A stretch of DNA of 53,583 bases from a candidate division TM6 bacterium RIFCSPHIGHO2_12_FULL_36_22 (GTDB lineage Bacteria > Babelota > Babeliae > Babelales > UBA12409), in contig METK01000016.1 in the NCBI GenBank assembly GCA_001771315.1, forward strand, positions 339 through 53,921. Direction: 5' to 3'. Made by a program: the position numbers and the translations under genes. This document shows, piece by piece, positions 1-7,131 of this stretch (position 1 is the stretch's first letter; the number at the start of each line of letters is the position of its first letter). The notes under the pieces were generated by a model. It was not told the origin of the DNA and made no database searches. It saw only the letters and a program-made list of their open reading frames with translations.

Positions 1-3
1 TCT

Positions 4-1299
4 GTGAAAAAAAAATTATCATCTATAATTGCATTTTCTTTATTATTAAACATTCTTTATGCTCAAGATGATAGCCAACGGTTTCCATTTTATGAACTCG
101 TTTTTACACCAATTAATGTTACACAACCGAAAACTGTTACTATACCAGATTCTAAAATAGATGGAGTATTGCAAAATGGTACAGCTTTTGATGGATCTTC
201 CATTAAAGGATATGGACACATAAGCGATAGCGACAAATTATTAAAGGTTGACCGTACGGCTCATTATCGTATACAGAATAACAACGTTACAACTGGATTA
301 TACTTTTGTGATGTTTATGAAAACGAAAATACTCCATACTTATCTGATCCGCGTACTCTTTGTGCCTATGCTACCAAAAAGCTCAAAGAACAAATGGGGT
401 ATATAATGTTGGTCGGTATTGAATTGGAATTTTATTTAGTAAAAAAACAAGACTGGGAAAATAACATTATTACTCCGGTTAATCAATCTCGATATTTTGA
501 TTTAGAATCTGATAGCAATATGACTGATTTTAAATTAAACACAATGAAAGCCTTGGTTAATGCTGGTGTTGATATAGAAAAATGGCATAGCGAAGTAGGA
601 CCAGGACAATATGAGATAAGTATTCAATACAACGACCCTATAAGAGTTGCCGATCAGCTCATATTGGCAAAACACATTATAGGAATCGAAGCGGATCGCG
701 CGGGATTGAAAGCTGTTTTCATGCCAAAACCAATTACTAAAGAAAATGGAACAGGATTGCATATTCATTTTAGTTTATGGGATTCTCAAAAAAATGTTTT
801 TTATGACAAAAATTCTCAAAATCTTTCTCCAATTGCGTATAGTTTCCTTGCGGGAGTCATGAAATATATTTCAGATGTATCCATTTTATTTAATGGTCAT
901 GAAAACTCATTCAAGCGTTTAGTTCCTGGTTTTGAAGCACCAATCTATTTATGTTATAGCGAAAAAAACAGATCTGCAGCAATTAGAATTCCTGCAACCT
1001 ATAATAATGATAATGCAACTAGATTTGAACTACGCTGTGCGGATACCTTTTGCAACCCATATTTAGCATTTTCAGCTCTCTTGCTAACCGGACTTCAAGG
1101 ATTAATTGATAATGAACAAGCAGTAGAGCCGGTACGCCAAAACCTCTATTCTCTCTCTGAGAAAGAAATTTGTGATTTAAACATTTTTAAACTTCCTCTT
1201 TCGCTAGAAAAAGCTAAAAATAATTTTGAAGCAAGTCAATTTGTTAAAACCAATTTTCCAAATGTTTTTAGAGATACTTTGTTATCTCTTTATGCGTGA
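4..1299 (+). CDS. glnA: Glutamine synthetase with an N-terminal signal peptide
   Basis: Class I glutamine synthetase fold, which joins ammonia to glutamate using ATP. The active site looks complete: FDGSS at 62-66, the E140/E142 pair, H195, E197 and E204 (EVGPGQYE), H253 (GLHIH), R305, E311 (RLVPGFEAP), R323/R328 (NRSAAIRIP) and E342/R344. The EVGPGQ.E spacing resembles the Bacillus-type alpha subgroup. At 431 residues it is slightly shorter than usual. Residues 1-20 are a Lys-rich start, a hydrophobic core and ILYA before Q21, a typical Sec signal peptide. It replaces the usual cytoplasmic N-terminus, and the beta-grasp domain begins directly after it (about residue 28). The start codon is GTG at base 4, so its ribosome site lies outside the window and a longer N-terminus cannot be excluded. 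Family is certain; export is inferred from sequence alone. Confidence 0.93.
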   Translation: MKKKLSSIIAFSLLLNILYAQDDSQRFPFYELVFTPINVTQPKTVTIPDSKIDGVLQNGTAFDGSSIKGYGHISDSDKLLKVDRTAHYRIQNNNVTTGLYFCDVYENENTPYLSDPRTLCAYATKKLKEQMGYIMLVGIELEFYLVKKQDWENNIITPVNQSRYFDLESDSNMTDFKLNTMKALVNAGVDIEKWHSEVGPGQYEISIQYNDPIRVADQLILAKHIIGIEADRAGLKAVFMPKPITKENGTGLHIHFSLWDSQKNVFYDKNSQNLSPIAYSFLAGVMKYISDVSILFNGHENSFKRLVPGFEAPIYLCYSEKNRSAAIRIPATYNNDNATRFELRCADTFCNPYLAFSALLLTGLQGLIDNEQAVEPVRQNLYSLSEKEICDLNIFKLPLSLEKAKNNFEASQFVKTNFPNVFRDTLLSLYA

Positions 1300-1311
1300 T
1301 TTAAAACCCAA

Positions 1312-1330
1312 AGGGAGGAATCTCCTCCCT
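1312..1330 (+). terminator. Hairpin after the glutamine synthetase gene
   Basis: A perfect 8-bp stem (1312-1319 with 1323-1330) with a 3-nt loop lies 13 nt after the stop codon. There is no T-run behind it, so it may be a weak terminator or a 3'-end stabiliser. Confidence 0.4.
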
Positions 1331-1335
1331 GATGC

Positions 1336-1440
1336 TTAATTGACATCCTCCTGAAGGATTCCTGGGGTCTGCATTGCAACTGATTCAGTATCTCCACAGG
1401 CCATTTTGCTTTGCGCCAGCATTACTATGGTGTTATTATG
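1336..1440 (-). pseudogene. C-terminal fragment of a TnpB-like transposon protein
   Basis: On the minus strand an open stretch of 34 codons ends in TAA at 1338-1336. It encodes a peptide containing KMACGDTESVAMQTPG and ending ILQEDVN. An ACG-plus-acidic motif followed by a short low-complexity tail is typical of the last residues of IS605 OrfB/TnpB proteins. A stop codon directly upstream (rc of 1441-1443) and the absence of the RuvC-like and zinc-finger regions show that only the tail survives. Assignment rests on family resemblance recalled from memory; an ISfinder comparison would settle it. Confidence 0.5.
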
Positions 1441-1545
1441 TCAGTCCCACAAGTTAAGCAAGATAAATTGTGTCAGAATTTGTTACTATAATTTTGACAC
1501 AATTTTACGCCTTACATCCTCGACCTGAAGGACGAGGTCTTTCGG
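1336..1545. mobile_element. Decayed IS200/IS605-type element (tnpB end remnant)
   Basis: This stretch carries two sequences like the subterminal ends of IS200/IS605 elements: one at 1341-1362 with a short hairpin around CTCCTGAAGG, and one at 1513-1540 with an imperfect palindrome (CCTCG...CGAGG enclosing CCT...AGG). The minus strand in between codes for a short tail resembling the C-terminus of TnpB/OrfB. An inverted repeat TTGTGTCA/TGACACAA sits at 1468-1475 and 1495-1502. No transposase of useful length remains, so this is a relic or an internally deleted non-autonomous copy. It fills the whole gap between the glutamine synthetase and maf genes. Exact boundaries and target duplication were not found. 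Confidence 0.6.
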
Positions 1546-1598
1546 TGTGAGAAAATAAGGAGATTGATGATTTTGGTCGATAATAGTAAACTATAATT

Positions 1599-2222
1599 AT
1601 GAAAAAATTATACCTTGGTACACAATCACATTCTCGTCAACAATTGCTCAAAGAGGCTGGAATTTCATTTGAATTGGTCAAGCAGGATGCTAATGAGCAG
1701 GATTGCGATTGGGGAATGCCGCTTCAAAAGCTTTTAGAGAGTATTGCTCTTCATAAAATGAATCATGTTGTATTGCCTAAAGGTAAGCAGGGAGATATTT
1801 GCTGGGTTCTAACGGCTGATACAATGGGTGTTGATATGGGAGGTAATATTTGTGGTAAGCCAGCAAATCGAGAGTTGGCTAAAGAGAATCTTAGAAAGTA
1901 TAAAGAGGGTGCTCGTACTGGAACGGCAGTCTGTATTGATAGAAGAAAGTTTGTCGATGGCAAATGGGAATTGCAAGATCGAGAAACTACCTATGCAGAA
2001 GCGAAATATGTCTTTGATGTGCCGGATAATTATCTTGATCAATATTTAGATGATTTGCCAAAATTTATCGGGGTTGAGTGTACACAAGTGAGTGGTGGTG
2101 TTGCGATAGAAGGTTATGGCAATAGATTTTTAAAATCTATTGATGGTTCTTATACAGCTGTTGTAGGCTTACCATTATATGAAGTACAACAGGCTTTGGT
2201 TAAATTAGGATTTTTTGAATAG
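1599..2222 (+). CDS. maf: Maf-like nucleoside triphosphate pyrophosphatase
   Basis: Maf/HAM1-fold hydrolases remove pyrophosphate from non-canonical or excess nucleoside triphosphates. The family layout is visible: an N-terminal S-x-S-x-R loop (S10-R13, in place of the usual SPRR), the catalytic-type ADT at 73-75, GKP at 86-88, a TG-x-x turn near 107, a Gly-rich VSGGVAIEGYG segment, and the C-terminal GSY...VVGLPL signature. At 207 residues it has normal length. The normal GKAGGY motif is altered, so substrate preference may differ from known Maf/YhdE. No good ribosome site is visible; ppa follows 18 nt downstream and is probably cotranscribed. Confidence 0.85.
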   Translation: MKKLYLGTQSHSRQQLLKEAGISFELVKQDANEQDCDWGMPLQKLLESIALHKMNHVVLPKGKQGDICWVLTADTMGVDMGGNICGKPANRELAKENLRKYKEGARTGTAVCIDRRKFVDGKWELQDRETTYAEAKYVFDVPDNYLDQYLDDLPKFIGVECTQVSGGVAIEGYGNRFLKSIDGSYTAVVGLPLYEVQQALVKLGFFE

Positions 2223-2240
2223 TTATTGTGGAGGTGAATT

Positions 2241-2717
2241 GTGAACATACAAATAATGGTTGAAATTCCTAAGGGAAGTCGCAATAAGTACGAATATGAC
2301 AAAGAATTAAAACAAATTAGACTTGATCGTGTTTTGCATTCGCCTGTTCATTATCCTACTGATTATGGATTTATTCCGGATACATTGGCAGATGATGGAG
2401 ATCCATTAGATGTATTAGTTCTTATTCAAGAACCTACTTTTCCTGGTTGTATCATTGAGGTAAGACCGGTTGGCATGCTTTTAATGTCAGATGAAAAAGG
2501 AGTGGATCAAAAGATACTTTGCGTTCCTGTTACAGATCCATTTTGGAAATATGCTCAAGAAATATCAGATGTGCCAAAGCACATTCTAACAGAAATTGAA
2601 CATTTCTTTACTATCTACAAGCAATTGGAAGAGAAAAAAACTGTTGTCGAAGGCTGGCGAAATCGCACTGAAGCCTTAAAAATTATCACCAGTGCTCAAC
2701 AACAATACAAAAAATAA
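2241..2717 (+). CDS. ppa: Inorganic pyrophosphatase (family I)
   Basis: Cytoplasmic enzyme that hydrolyses pyrophosphate to two phosphates and so pulls nucleic-acid and aminoacyl-tRNA synthesis forward. The signature DDGDPLDVLV (51-60) carries the metal-binding aspartates D52, D54 and D57. The N-terminal EIPKGSRNKYEYD and YPTDYGF segments match family I enzymes. Length 158 is close to the usual 165-178. Translation starts at GTG with GGAGG seven bases upstream. It follows maf by 18 nt, so two pyrophosphate-linked housekeeping functions appear to share a transcript. It ends three bases from a convergent gene with no terminator between them. Confidence 0.95.
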   Translation: MNIQIMVEIPKGSRNKYEYDKELKQIRLDRVLHSPVHYPTDYGFIPDTLADDGDPLDVLVLIQEPTFPGCIIEVRPVGMLLMSDEKGVDQKILCVPVTDPFWKYAQEISDVPKHILTEIEHFFTIYKQLEEKKTVVEGWRNRTEALKIITSAQQQYKK

Positions 2718-2719
2718 TA

Positions 2720-3247
2720 TTACTTACAATTAGCTTCTTTAAGCATTTTTACAAATTTTTTTGGTCCGTTATGGAATACAGCAAACTCATAGAGAGTATA
2801 TGTATAAGGTGGACTTGTGCAAGGACCTTCTGTTGTACTACGTAAAGACATTTTTGAGCATTTGAATGTAGGTTCTTTACTCAGTAGATATTCTGCATTT
2901 TTAAACTGATTTGCTGCAATGGCATACATGATGGTGTTCCAATCAAGGTCGGAAGATCTTGGTTTAATATTGGCACCAAGATCTTCAACTAAATGTTTAA
3001 CAATCTGGATGTTAGCTTCTTGTGCCGCGTACATTAAAAGTGTCATGTTATTTGTACCTTGCGTATTGATAACACGTCTAAATTGACAACCTAATTCTTG
3101 TACGTCATTCCAATTGATTGTTTTATCATTCGCTTGTTGTAGCAATTTATCCATTTTTTTAATGAGACTTGTGCTTGTAGATACAGATAGTGAAGTACCA
3201 CTTATACATGCCGTAATTAATAACAAGATTTTTAGTCCAAATTTCAT
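2720..3247 (-). CDS. Small secreted ankyrin-repeat protein
   Basis: A signal peptide covers about residues 1-21 (MKFGLKILLLITACISGTSL...). Two or three degenerate ankyrin repeats follow, visible as MTLLMYAAQEANIQIVKHL and WNTIMYAIAANQFKNAEYLL. A short Cys-containing tail ends ...EANCK. The ATG at 3247 is preferred over an in-frame TTG because AAGGAAA precedes it by five bases. The next upstream gene (3306-3716) shares the INW(N/K) segment after the signal peptide and similar repeats, so the two are tandem paralogues. Ankyrin repeats bind proteins; the target is unknown, and export suggests a host- or envelope-facing role. Confidence 0.8.
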   Translation of the reverse strand: MKFGLKILLLITACISGTSLSVSTSTSLIKKMDKLLQQANDKTINWNDVQELGCQFRRVINTQGTNNMTLLMYAAQEANIQIVKHLVEDLGANIKPRSSDLDWNTIMYAIAANQFKNAEYLLSKEPTFKCSKMSLRSTTEGPCTSPPYTYTLYEFAVFHNGPKKFVKMLKEANCK

Positions 3248-3305
3248 CAATTTCCTTTGTGATTGAAAATATTCTGCTAGCTTAGATCGTCAACAATGGT
3301 GATTA

Positions 3306-3716
3306 TTAGTTAGATTTTTGGAGTAGATACACTGCTAGTTTAGGTCGGACTGCGTTGGTAGCGTACTGACTAGCTGTCCATCCAGTTCCATTTCCAAAAT
3401 CACTTTTAATACTTTTGTCGGCACCAAGTGTTTCTACTAAATAGTGAGCGGCAGCTTCAGTATCTTGATAAAGTTGTGGTGTTTGCTGACCAACTGGTGA
3501 TGCTGCAAACATGAGTAATGTTACTCCATATTGATCACCAACATTAATGACAGGCTTAAACTTTGGTCCAAGCGTACTAATTTTTTTCCAGTTGATTGTT
3601 CCCGCACGAGCTTGTTTTAAATATTGCTTCATCTGGTTTAGAGGTGTAATACCAAATAATGAGGTACTACTAATAAGCAGCCCTGCTAATACAAGCCTTT
3701 TAATTCCAAATTTCAT
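3306..3716 (-). CDS. Small secreted ankyrin-like protein
   Basis: 136 residues, with a signal peptide at about 1-22 (MKFGIKRLVLAGLLISSTSLFG) and then a short helical region and one clear ankyrin-type unit (GVTLLMFAASP...AAHYLVETLGAD) plus a degenerate one (GWTASQYATN...LAVYLL). It is a paralogue of the next gene downstream. GGAGG lies four bases before the ATG. Between the two genes (3248-3305) there is no obvious promoter, so they are probably cotranscribed from the site at 3754-3783. Function unknown beyond protein binding inferred from the repeats. Confidence 0.78.
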   Translation of the reverse strand: MKFGIKRLVLAGLLISSTSLFGITPLNQMKQYLKQARAGTINWKKISTLGPKFKPVINVGDQYGVTLLMFAASPVGQQTPQLYQDTEAAAHYLVETLGADKSIKSDFGNGTGWTASQYATNAVRPKLAVYLLQKSN

Positions 3717-3753
3717 ATAACCTCCATTTTATTTACAATCCATCCATTCTTAT

Positions 3754-3783
3754 AGAATAACAAAATGAAGTTTGAAACATCAA
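3754..3783 (-). promoter_or_regulatory. Sigma70-type promoter for the ankyrin pair
   Basis: On the minus strand TTGATG (3783-3778) and TATTCT (3759-3754) are separated by 18 nt. They sit about 40 nt upstream of the ATG at 3716. Confidence 0.45.
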
Positions 3784-3798
3784 CAATAATAGTAGCTT

Positions 3799-4263
3799 TT
3801 AGTTAACTTTAGCTTTTTTATTAGGCTTCCAGTTCTTTAACAATTCTTTATAAAGAACTGCTTGAGGATTTTGGAGAGAGTTTTTTTCAAGAGAGGTTGT
3901 AGCATTTTCTACGCTTGAAAAGACCGCATCATCATCATATGAGCTTTGATCAATGTGATGTACGGTGGGAATAAGTTGTGTATGAATACTATTATGGTTG
4001 CTTCGTTCATTAATAGCATCGAGAAGAAGAACTTCCATAAGACCGAAGTAATCAATGACAGTATTTTGCATGTCTTCTGGTGAATAGACTTCTAAGAGAT
4101 CATCTGCTTGACGGATATTGCTGTGAAGACCTTGAGACAGTGCTTTGTGGATAAGTTTTTTGATTTCATCCGGTTGATGTTCGATTAGCCACTCTAGAAG
4201 CTGTACTAGTTCAAATGAAAGAATAAATTGACCATCAGATTTATACGAATTATCATTATTCAT
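3799..4263 (-). CDS. Cytoplasmic protein of unknown function
   Basis: 154 residues with no signal peptide or membrane segment. I do not recognise the family. The first half (about 10-90) is predicted helical with many Leu/Ile residues (ILSFELVQLLEWLIEHQ, ADDLLEVYSPEDMQ, FGLMEVLLLDAINER). The second half is Ser/Asn/Asp-rich and probably disordered, ending in a Lys-rich tail. AAGGAG is placed five to eight bases before the ATG, supporting expression. It lies 94 bp downstream of the HspR-type regulator on the same strand and may be cotranscribed with it, which hints at a stress-related or adaptor role but does not show one. Confidence 0.7.
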   Translation of the reverse strand: MNNDNSYKSDGQFILSFELVQLLEWLIEHQPDEIKKLIHKALSQGLHSNIRQADDLLEVYSPEDMQNTVIDYFGLMEVLLLDAINERSNHNSIHTQLIPTVHHIDQSSYDDDAVFSSVENATTSLEKNSLQNPQAVLYKELLKNWKPNKKAKVN

Positions 4264-4357
4264 CTAAGGCTCCTTTCATGCAAGACAATATACCGTAACT
4301 TGTCTTTTATTTAACCACTTTTTTTACTTTTTGTCCATAATGAGAGCATAGGTACTT

Positions 4358-4843
4358 TTATTCATCATAGTCTACAGTCCAGGTATCAATTTCAATTATA
4401 TCACCTGATTCATCGGCATTTTCATTAGGATCTAACTGGCTTTCCATAACTAATGGAATATTAGAACGTTTTTTGATTTTAATGAGCTCTGAAGCCTTAT
4501 TAGCGATGATATTTTTAGACAAATCAACCTCGTTTTTAAGATCGTCTTGAACTTGCTCGAGGGAATCGTTCATCTGTTTTTGGAGTTTTTTTATGCTTTT
4601 TTGAAGTTTAAGAATCATTTGGACTCCGGCAAGGTTAATACCAAGTTCGTGAGTCAAATGGATTACTTCTTCTAATTTTTCGATATCTTCTTCAGTGAAC
4701 ATACGGGTATTGCCCTCAGTTCGCTTTGGGGTAATCAAGCCTTCTTTTTCGTATAACCGTACGGTCTGTTGATGAACTGAAAACATCTTTGAGACCGCTG
4801 ATATGGAAAAAAAGCCCTTTTTTCTTTTAGTTCCGTTTTTCAT
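4358..4843 (-). CDS. hspR: HspR-like MerR-family heat-shock repressor
   Basis: A MerR-type winged helix-turn-helix spans about 12-80 (ISAVSKMFSVHQQTVRLYEKEGL, then R49-less wing TRMFTEEDIEKL). It is followed by the HspR hallmark GINLAGVQMIL (68-78) and a coiled coil to about 125. HspR proteins bind inverted repeats in front of dnaK and clpB and use DnaK as corepressor. The C-terminus is acidic and without known motifs. An in-frame GTG lies further upstream, but the ATG at 4843 has AAGGAA at good spacing and removes nine residues with no family match. Unlike actinobacterial operons, dnaK is 6.6 kb away rather than adjacent. Family is clear; the HspR function is inferred. Confidence 0.82.
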   Translation of the reverse strand: MKNGTKRKKGFFSISAVSKMFSVHQQTVRLYEKEGLITPKRTEGNTRMFTEEDIEKLEEVIHLTHELGINLAGVQMILKLQKSIKKLQKQMNDSLEQVQDDLKNEVDLSKNIIANKASELIKIKKRSNIPLVMESQLDPNENADESGDIIEIDTWTVDYDE

Positions 4844-4949
4844 CAATTTCCTTATGGCCTGGATACCCACATTTTAGCTTAGGGAAAAGATCATCATCCT
4901 ATTCAATTAAGTTAAAAATATGATTTTTGATTGGATGATTATTTATGCT

Positions 4950-4979
4950 TTAACCTGATAATAGCATAGCAAATATGAT
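4950..4979 (+). promoter_or_regulatory. Possible promoter before a short leader gene
   Basis: TTAACC (4950-4955) and TATGAT (4974-4979) are 18 nt apart. They would start transcription near 4987 and give a leader containing the GAGGAA ribosome site of the 22-codon reading frame at 5014. Confidence 0.4.
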
Positions 4980-5013
4980 AAAATAAATAAACTTTAACGA
5001 TAAGAGGAATTCG

Positions 5014-5082
5014 ATGATACAAGGAGTCGACCATATTATATCGTTAATTTTGTTAAAATGGCATAAAAACAAGCTAATATAA
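5014..5082 (+). CDS. Possible 22-residue peptide
   Basis: ATG at 5014 follows GAGGAA with five bases between, and the frame runs 22 codons to TAA: a short peptide MIQGVDHIISLILLKWHKNK plus two residues. It has a hydrophobic centre and a basic end. It sits in the 360-bp gap between the divergent hspR and the gene at 5203, downstream of a possible promoter. It could be a small membrane peptide, a leader peptide, or chance. The remainder of this gap (5083-5202) contains a 10-bp perfect palindrome GTCAATTGAC at 5102-5111 but no clear gene. Confidence 0.35.
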   Translation: MIQGVDHIISLILLKWHKNKLI

Positions 5083-5202
5083 GTTATATTCTGATTTTTG
5101 AGTCAATTGACATAATCCTTGACCATGGACGGATTTAGTGATTGGTATAGACTACATATATCATTTGTCATAATTTCCCTATAGAATCACATGGAGTTCA
5201 TC

Positions 5203-5844
5203 ATGATGATGCGATTGCCACTATTTAGCCTAACTTTTCTACTGATATACCCTCTTAACGCACGTATTCTTGAGCAATTGAGCCTATTTAGACAGAAAGA
5301 AGATATTGGGGGTATTATATTTGATTATCGCCATGAGAGTGTTAATGGCAAAATATGTGATGAATGGCGCATTAATCAAGAGCCGGTTGAGCAAGAAATA
5401 TTCAAAAATAAGCTTTTTGCTGCACAGCAACAAGAATGGGAGCTTGAACAATTAGCAGCCCAGCAGGAACGAGAACAGTACCAAAAAGAACATTCTCAAG
5501 CCCGTGTAGCTGTTTTACAAAAGCTGACAGCCCAAGCCAAAGACACTATAGAAGGATTGCTCAAAAGATTGGATAATCCTCTTTTTGGGGCATTTATGGC
5601 ATATCAACCAGATACTATAGGTTCCATGCAAGAATTGCACCATCTGAAAAAAGTCGTTTTACCTAAGATTACTCAGGTTATAAACCTTGAAAAAGTTGGG
5701 GATGTTTGTGCTTATGAAAAACTGATCAATAAGCTTGCTACGCTGGAAGGGCGATTAGAGCGTCTTTACATTCAAACCCTTAATCAAGCAATCAGTAAAT
5801 CTGATGATTCATGTGTGCTTAAAAAATTGCTAGAGTTGGTTTGA
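5203..5844 (+). CDS. Secreted coiled-coil protein of unknown function
   Basis: I do not recognise the family. A signal peptide (MMMRLPLFSLTFLLIYPLNA) is followed by a short globular part and then a Gln/Glu-rich coiled coil at about 60-115 (QQQEWELEQLAAQQEREQYQ). A helical C-terminal half contains two Cys residues. The ATG at 5191 looks too early, because GGAG at 5193-5196 lies inside it and is ideally placed (six bases) for the ATG at 5203. It is convergent with ychF, 40 bp from it, with no terminator. The export signal suggests an envelope or secreted role. Confidence 0.75.
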   Translation: MMMRLPLFSLTFLLIYPLNARILEQLSLFRQKEDIGGIIFDYRHESVNGKICDEWRINQEPVEQEIFKNKLFAAQQQEWELEQLAAQQEREQYQKEHSQARVAVLQKLTAQAKDTIEGLLKRLDNPLFGAFMAYQPDTIGSMQELHHLKKVVLPKITQVINLEKVGDVCAYEKLINKLATLEGRLERLYIQTLNQAISKSDDSCVLKKLLELV

Positions 5845-5884
5845 TTTAAGACAATAAAGCTACAGCACATTAAAAATTCAAATC

Positions 5885-6997
5885 TTATACATTGAATCGT
5901 ACGTTGATGATATCACCATCTTGGACGATATAATCTTGTCCTTCAGTTCGAAGCTTGCCGATATTTTTTGCTTGAACAAGTGAGCCAGATTCTACCAGAT
6001 CCTTATAATTGATTACTTCTGAACAAATGAATCCACGTTCTAAGTCGGAATGAATTTCGCCGCTTGCTTTGCGGATGGTCATACCAGTGCGTATTGGCCA
6101 TGCATGAATTTCTTTAGGGCCGCAAGTGAAGAAGGTGATGAGTCCAAGATTATGATATGTTTGGCGAATAATACTGCCAAGGCCTCGTATACTTGTATCG
6201 AGCATTCCCTCGATTTCTTCTGCTTCTTCAGGAGTTAATTGTGTGAGTTCATATTCAAGCTTAACACATGTTGGAATGACGCGATCTTTACCAAACTTGT
6301 CAATAAGAGCTTTGTAACGATCATTTTCAAGAAATGCGTCACCCTCAAGATCAGTTTCAGATATGTTTGCGATGATAAGAAACTTTTTGGCAGAAAGGAG
6401 TGGAATAGTTTCTACGTCTGTATTGACGATGAGTGATCGAATTCTTTCTGAGTCCATTTCATCGATGGCAATTTTGACTTGTTCTAAGAGTGTTAATTCT
6501 TTTTCAAGTAATACAAGTTCTTTGGGCTTATTTTGGACTGCTTTTTTAAGTGCACCAATTTTAGTCATTCTTTTTTCAACGGAATCAAAATCTTTAAGCA
6601 TCAGTTCTGCAATAATAATGTCATAATCTTCTATAGGATCAATATTATCGGCGGTATGAATAATGTTTGGATCATCGAAACAGCGAAGAACATGAAGAAT
6701 AAGATCTACTTCACGAATATGGCTGAGAAACTGATTGCCAAGACCTTCACCTGAAGCAGCACCTTTAACAAGTCCGGCAATATCAACAAAGGACATCGTA
6801 GCTGGAATAAGCTTTTGAGAACCATAAAGATTTTTTAGCTTTTCCATGCGTGGATCTGGAACTTCGGTAATTGCTACATGGGGATCAATCGTACAGAAAG
6901 GGTAATTTTCAGCCGGAATGCTTGATTGAGTTAAAGCATTGAATAATGTTGATTTTCCGACATTAGGTAGTCCGACCAGTCCAGCTTTAATTGCCAT
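5885..6997 (-). CDS. ychF: YchF ribosome-associated ATPase (Obg family)
   Basis: 370 residues, the usual YchF/Ola1 length. It has P-loop GLPNVGKS at 9-16, Obg-family DIAGLVKGA switch II, a coiled-coil insertion in the middle, and a C-terminal TGS domain. The G4 motif is NISE instead of NKxD; that NxxE form makes YchF prefer ATP over GTP. The protein binds ribosomes and takes part in stress and redox responses in other bacteria. AAGGATA precedes the ATG by seven bases. It is a single gene, convergent with the secreted coiled-coil gene and divergent from ggt. Confidence 0.96.
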   Translation of the reverse strand: MAIKAGLVGLPNVGKSTLFNALTQSSIPAENYPFCTIDPHVAITEVPDPRMEKLKNLYGSQKLIPATMSFVDIAGLVKGAASGEGLGNQFLSHIREVDLILHVLRCFDDPNIIHTADNIDPIEDYDIIIAELMLKDFDSVEKRMTKIGALKKAVQNKPKELVLLEKELTLLEQVKIAIDEMDSERIRSLIVNTDVETIPLLSAKKFLIIANISETDLEGDAFLENDRYKALIDKFGKDRVIPTCVKLEYELTQLTPEEAEEIEGMLDTSIRGLGSIIRQTYHNLGLITFFTCGPKEIHAWPIRTGMTIRKASGEIHSDLERGFICSEVINYKDLVESGSLVQAKNIGKLRTEGQDYIVQDGDIINVRFNV

Positions 6998-7090
6998 GTA
7001 TTAATATCCTTATTATAAGTCTTGAATTACCTTCAGAATAGCCCTTTTTACTCAAAATAGATAGCCAATTTTTTATCGATATCTTATATT

Positions 7091-7118
7091 TTTAACCTTT
7101 TAATAGGTACTCTATAAA
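7091..7118 (+). promoter_or_regulatory. Sigma70-type promoter of the ggt cluster
   Basis: TTTAAC (7091-7096) and TATAAA (7113-7118) with a 16-nt spacer lie just upstream of the ggt ribosome site (AAGGA at 7122-7127). The expected leader is very short. Confidence 0.5.
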
Positions 7119-7131
7119 TAAAAAGGATTTT

